Shown: one piece after another, positions 5,534 through 8,075 of the stretch
How positions within the stretch are numbered: position 1 is the first letter of the stretch
How the letters are laid out: every line of letters begins with the position of its first letter
NCBI GenBank assembly: GCA_020630045.1
Contig: JAHDCE010000164.1
Location: forward strand, 1 to 8,075
Source: Saprospiraceae bacterium
Lineage (GTDB): Bacteria; Bacteroidota; Bacteroidia; Chitinophagales; Saprospiraceae
DNA: 8,075 nt
Reading direction: 5' to 3'
Notes under the pieces: model-generated
What the model was told of the DNA's origin: nothing
Databases searched by the model: none
What the model saw: only the letters and a program-made list of their open reading frames with translations
Position numbers and translations under genes: made by a program

Positions 5534-8075
5534 TTAATCCTTGATCAGCTTTTCAATAATATCCTCAGAACCATTGTTCAATCGAATAATATAAACTGCT
5601 GTCGGAAGGTCTCTCAAATCCGCTTGATAGTTATTAATTCCTTTCTTGACGTCAATCACATCGCTACGAATCAATTTGCCTTGTACATCATGCAAACTGA
5701 TGGTAACTGTTCCTGCCTTCGGAGCAGTGAACTCTAATGTCGAGAAGTCAATAGTAGGAACAGGAGAAATACTGACGATAGAGAAACCACCATCACCACG
5801 GTTGATAGCTATTACCTTCGAGTATTCGAACTTACCATCCAAATCTAAGGACTTGATTCTATAATAACCTAATGGCAATGGAGTCTCATCGGTTAATTCA
5901 TATTCAAGACGAGTAGCTGAATTACCGGCAGCCTTCAATCTGCCAATTTCTTGGAATCTGTTGACGCCATCGGATGAACGTTCGATGATGTGGTATGCAG
6001 AATTCTTTTCTGTCGCTGTCGCCCATTCCAATTGGTTGACTGGGCCATCTGCCCAACCTCGGAATTCAAGGAGTTCGACCGGAAGCGGATTCGGATCCGG
6101 TCCAACGGCCGTTGCCAAAGTACCACCTGAGAACGAACTGATCGTATTGAACTGGACATAACGGACACCATTCAATGTTCCATGTGTATATCCACTAGGT
6201 AAAGCGGTATAAACAGGACCTAATTGAATAGAATTCAGAACTGCCGGCGGTGTTACCTGAGAACCGTCATAGTCACCGGAATTGGTTTTGAACCAAACCC
6301 ATCCTTCATCCATCGCTGCCGGATTGGCAGCGATAAACGCTTGTTTCTTGGTATCCATATCCGTCGAATCGGCGGGATCGTAGAAGAAACGCACATTTAC
6401 AGGAGCCGGAAGCGTAGTTACTCCTCCGGGGAGTTCAACGTTCCAATATCTCCTCATGGCGTAGGTCGCTTCATCAGCACCGGCATCTTCGGCCATAGTC
6501 GTGCTGCCGAATAAACCTACATCAATGTGTGTAGCCGGATCGGTTTTGATAGCCGCATTCGGCGACCCCCATTCAATACCGAAGATGTATTTGGTCGGAT
6601 CTTCAGGATCTTCATAATAAGTCCATGAACCATCATCACAATATTCATCAACTGTCATATCAGCATCAGGAGTCAAGTGAACGTTTCCGGCTGCTCCGAT
6701 ATTAAATACTTCATTCGAACCAATCACAGTATTACAGCTACCTTCAACTTGTACATAATATGTCCCGGAAGAACTCAATACTTGCGTGAACGGATTTCCT
6801 CCGATTTCATCACGAATTTGATTGGCAACTGATGTTCCGTTCAAGTATAATGTGAAGGAAGCACCTGTTCCTAAATCAACTAGATTTCCGGCTCCGTCCT
6901 TAATGGTAAAGGTAACGGTTGCAGGAGCGGTACAAGCACCATCGGGAGAAATCTCTATTGTAGCGATGTCCTCTGTTCCGATTTTAAATTCAACGGTTAG
7001 TGTTGCACTTACATCAGAGCAACGACCGCTATCAACAGTCCTTCTGAATAAGTAAGTACCTTCAGTAAACAAGTCGTTTCCACCTGTTCCTGTAAAGTCA
7101 GTCATCGGGTCATAGTCTTCTACATTCGAACCGGGAATCGGATTCCAAGTCGTACCATCCGTACTATACTCCCAGCCATAAGTATAAGTTCCATATCCAC
7201 CTGCTGCCGCAAATCCGTCAATTGTTGAAGATGAAGCAACCGGAGTCGGAATGACATCAACACAAATTTCGGTCGGACCTGTAGAAATTGCGAAGTTAGA
7301 AAGTGGCGGATAAACCGTAATCGTTTCGAATACAGGAATCGACCAACCACAACATTCGTCTTTGACACGGTATCTGATTAAATATTCTTTAGGTACTGCA
7401 CCTGTGTTTGTAAATGTCGCAATCGTACCCGGATCTTCGACATTATAGGTTACACTACCTGGATAATCCGCTAGAGATGTTATGGATGCTGTTGTAGGAG
7501 CACCTTCTACTACATACCATTCGAATTCTACCGGACTTTGACCGGCAGGACTATTAGGTGTGCTTTCTAAAGTAATGGACTCGCCATGACAAATATCCGT
7601 TCTGGATGCTGTTACCAGAGGTAAATCCCTAGTTGTTTGGATATACACCAAGTCATTATATGTATCAGGACTTACCGAAGGATCTTTCCAACCCGAAGAA
7701 GTATAGAATACACTTGCGGGAGAAGCAGCAGAAGTCTGACTTGACAATCCTGTATTGATATCATCGACCAAACTACCTGTAGCACCATAGGACGCCCAAG
7801 CATTAGCGGATGTTTTGGTTAAGTCAATAATTGAATTGGTACATCCTAAATTGTATGTAGCCTCAGCTTGTGCTGTATAGTTAATGGTATTACCACCAAC
7901 ATTCGTTGAGTTAACAGCTATACCTGCGGATAATCCTGAGAATATTGGATTGGTTCCACCAGAACGGTAGTAAGCGTCTCGGATACCTGGGGAGCCGTCG
8001 CCTCCGTCACCGCCGCGACCGCCGTTTCCGCCATTTCCACCAGGACCTCCCAAACCGGGGTCATCGGCACCGCTT
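5534..8075 (-). CDS. T9SS-exported surface protein with Gly-Gly-X repeat and Ig-like domains, 5' end outside window
   Basis: This is a large secreted or surface-attached protein of unknown specific role. The frame is open to the right edge, so the signal peptide and the start are unseen and the TTG at 8051-8053 is internal. With that codon as residue 1, the order is: a Gly-Gly-X repeat (to about 20), a region of no recognised fold (21-140), about three Ig-like or PKD-like beta domains (143-248, 249-356, 357-452) with paired cysteines, an unassigned module (460-650) containing CDDGSWTYYEDP and ending in SSFSGG, a fibronectin-like segment opening with LPVELLEF and containing YHIIERSSDG and GYYRIKSLDLDGKFEYS (657-752), and a type IX sorting domain (758-839). 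The sorting domain has VTISLHDVQGKLI, a VYIIRL strand and the terminal EKLIKD. Such proteins cross the outer membrane through the type IX system and usually lose this tail. Adhesion or matrix functions are typical guesses only. No enzymatic motif is visible. The gene ends at a strong terminator. Confidence 0.93.
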   Translation of the reverse strand, partial: SGADDPGLGGPGGNGGNGGRGGDGGDGSPGIRDAYYRSGGTNPIFSGLSAGIAVNSTNVGGNTINYTAQAEATYNLGCTNSIIDLTKTSANAWASYGATGSLVDDINTGLSSQTSAASPASVFYTSSGWKDPSVSPDTYNDLVYIQTTRDLPLVTASRTDICHGESITLESTPNSPAGQSPVEFEWYVVEGAPTTASITSLADYPGSVTYNVEDPGTIATFTNTGAVPKEYLIRYRVKDECCGWSIPVFETITVYPPLSNFAISTGPTEICVDVIPTPVASSSTIDGFAAAGGYGTYTYGWEYSTDGTTWNPIPGSNVEDYDPMTDFTGTGGNDLFTEGTYLFRRTVDSGRCSDVSATLTVEFKIGTEDIATIEISPDGACTAPATVTFTIKDGAGNLVDLGTGASFTLYLNGTSVANQIRDEIGGNPFTQVLSSSGTYYVQVEGSCNTVIGSNEVFNIGAAGNVHLTPDADMTVDEYCDDGSWTYYEDPEDPTKYIFGIEWGSPNAAIKTDPATHIDVGLFGSTTMAEDAGADEATYAMRRYWNVELPGGVTTLPAPVNVRFFYDPADSTDMDTKKQAFIAANPAAMDEGWVWFKTNSGDYDGSQVTPPAVLNSIQLGPVYTALPSGYTHGTLNGVRYVQFNTISSFSGGTLATAVGPDPNPLPVELLEFRGWADGPVNQLEWATATEKNSAYHIIERSSDGVNRFQEIGRLKAAGNSATRLEYELTDETPLPLGYYRIKSLDLDGKFEYSKVIAINRGDGGFSIVSISPVPTIDFSTLEFTAPKAGTVTISLHDVQGKLIRSDVIDVKKGINNYQADLRDLPTAVYIIRLNNGSEDIIEKLIKD
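7994..8056 (-). repeat. Nine-base degenerate tandem repeat coding Gly-Gly-X
   Basis: Within the surface-protein gene about seven 9-base units, read on the minus strand, encode successive Gly-X-Gly triplets with X = Leu, Pro, Asn, Asn, Arg, Asp, Asp. The third bases vary while the glycine codons are kept, so the protein pattern is being maintained rather than a recent DNA duplication. The stretch is markedly G+C-rich compared with the rest of the gene. The repeat may continue beyond the right edge, although the next visible residues upstream (SGADDP) already break the pattern. Confidence 0.8.

Noticed and set aside
6224..6514. Plus-strand open frame of 96 codons inside the surface-protein gene
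   Set aside because: It is antisense to a clear coding frame and has no signal, motif or start-site support.

Overview
The window reads as an ordinary piece of a Bacteroidota chromosome. The main evidence is the minus-strand gene at the right end. It carries a surface-protein architecture (Ig-like repeats, an LPVELLEF-type fibronectin-like segment and a C-terminal type IX secretion sorting domain) that is essentially confined to that phylum. The weak or absent Shine-Dalgarno signals and the moderate G+C content fit. I cannot place it below phylum.

Layout, left to right. Bases 1-3691 hold a tightly packed plus-strand cluster: a prolyl oligopeptidase (serine peptidase family S9A) cut off by the left edge, a small orphan lipoprotein whose start overlaps the peptidase stop, and a compact PIF1-type DNA helicase whose ATG shares one base with the lipoprotein stop. 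Bases 3692-5402 hold a two-gene minus-strand operon: an upstream two-domain rhodanese (3-mercaptopyruvate sulfurtransferase type) and, 10 bases downstream, a membrane-anchored protein with the zinc-site pattern of MepA/M74 LAS-type peptidases. The helicase and the MepA-like gene converge with no base between their stop codons. A 131-base gap (5403-5533) holds a strong intrinsic terminator for the last gene and must also carry the promoter of the rhodanese operon. Bases 5534-8075 hold the large T9SS-exported surface protein, cut off by the right edge inside a Gly-Gly-X repeat.

The genes do not form one recognisable pathway. The shared stop/start overlaps suggest that the peptidase, lipoprotein and helicase are co-transcribed and translationally coupled, but no functional link is evident. 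The two middle genes look distinctly poorer in G+C than the flanking genes in the lines I counted. I find no defence system, mobile element, CRISPR array, RNA gene or other candidate for a new multi-gene system. The items most worth a second look are the membrane-fused MepA-like protein, the orphan lipoprotein coupled to the helicase, and the unassigned module and glycine repeat of the surface protein.
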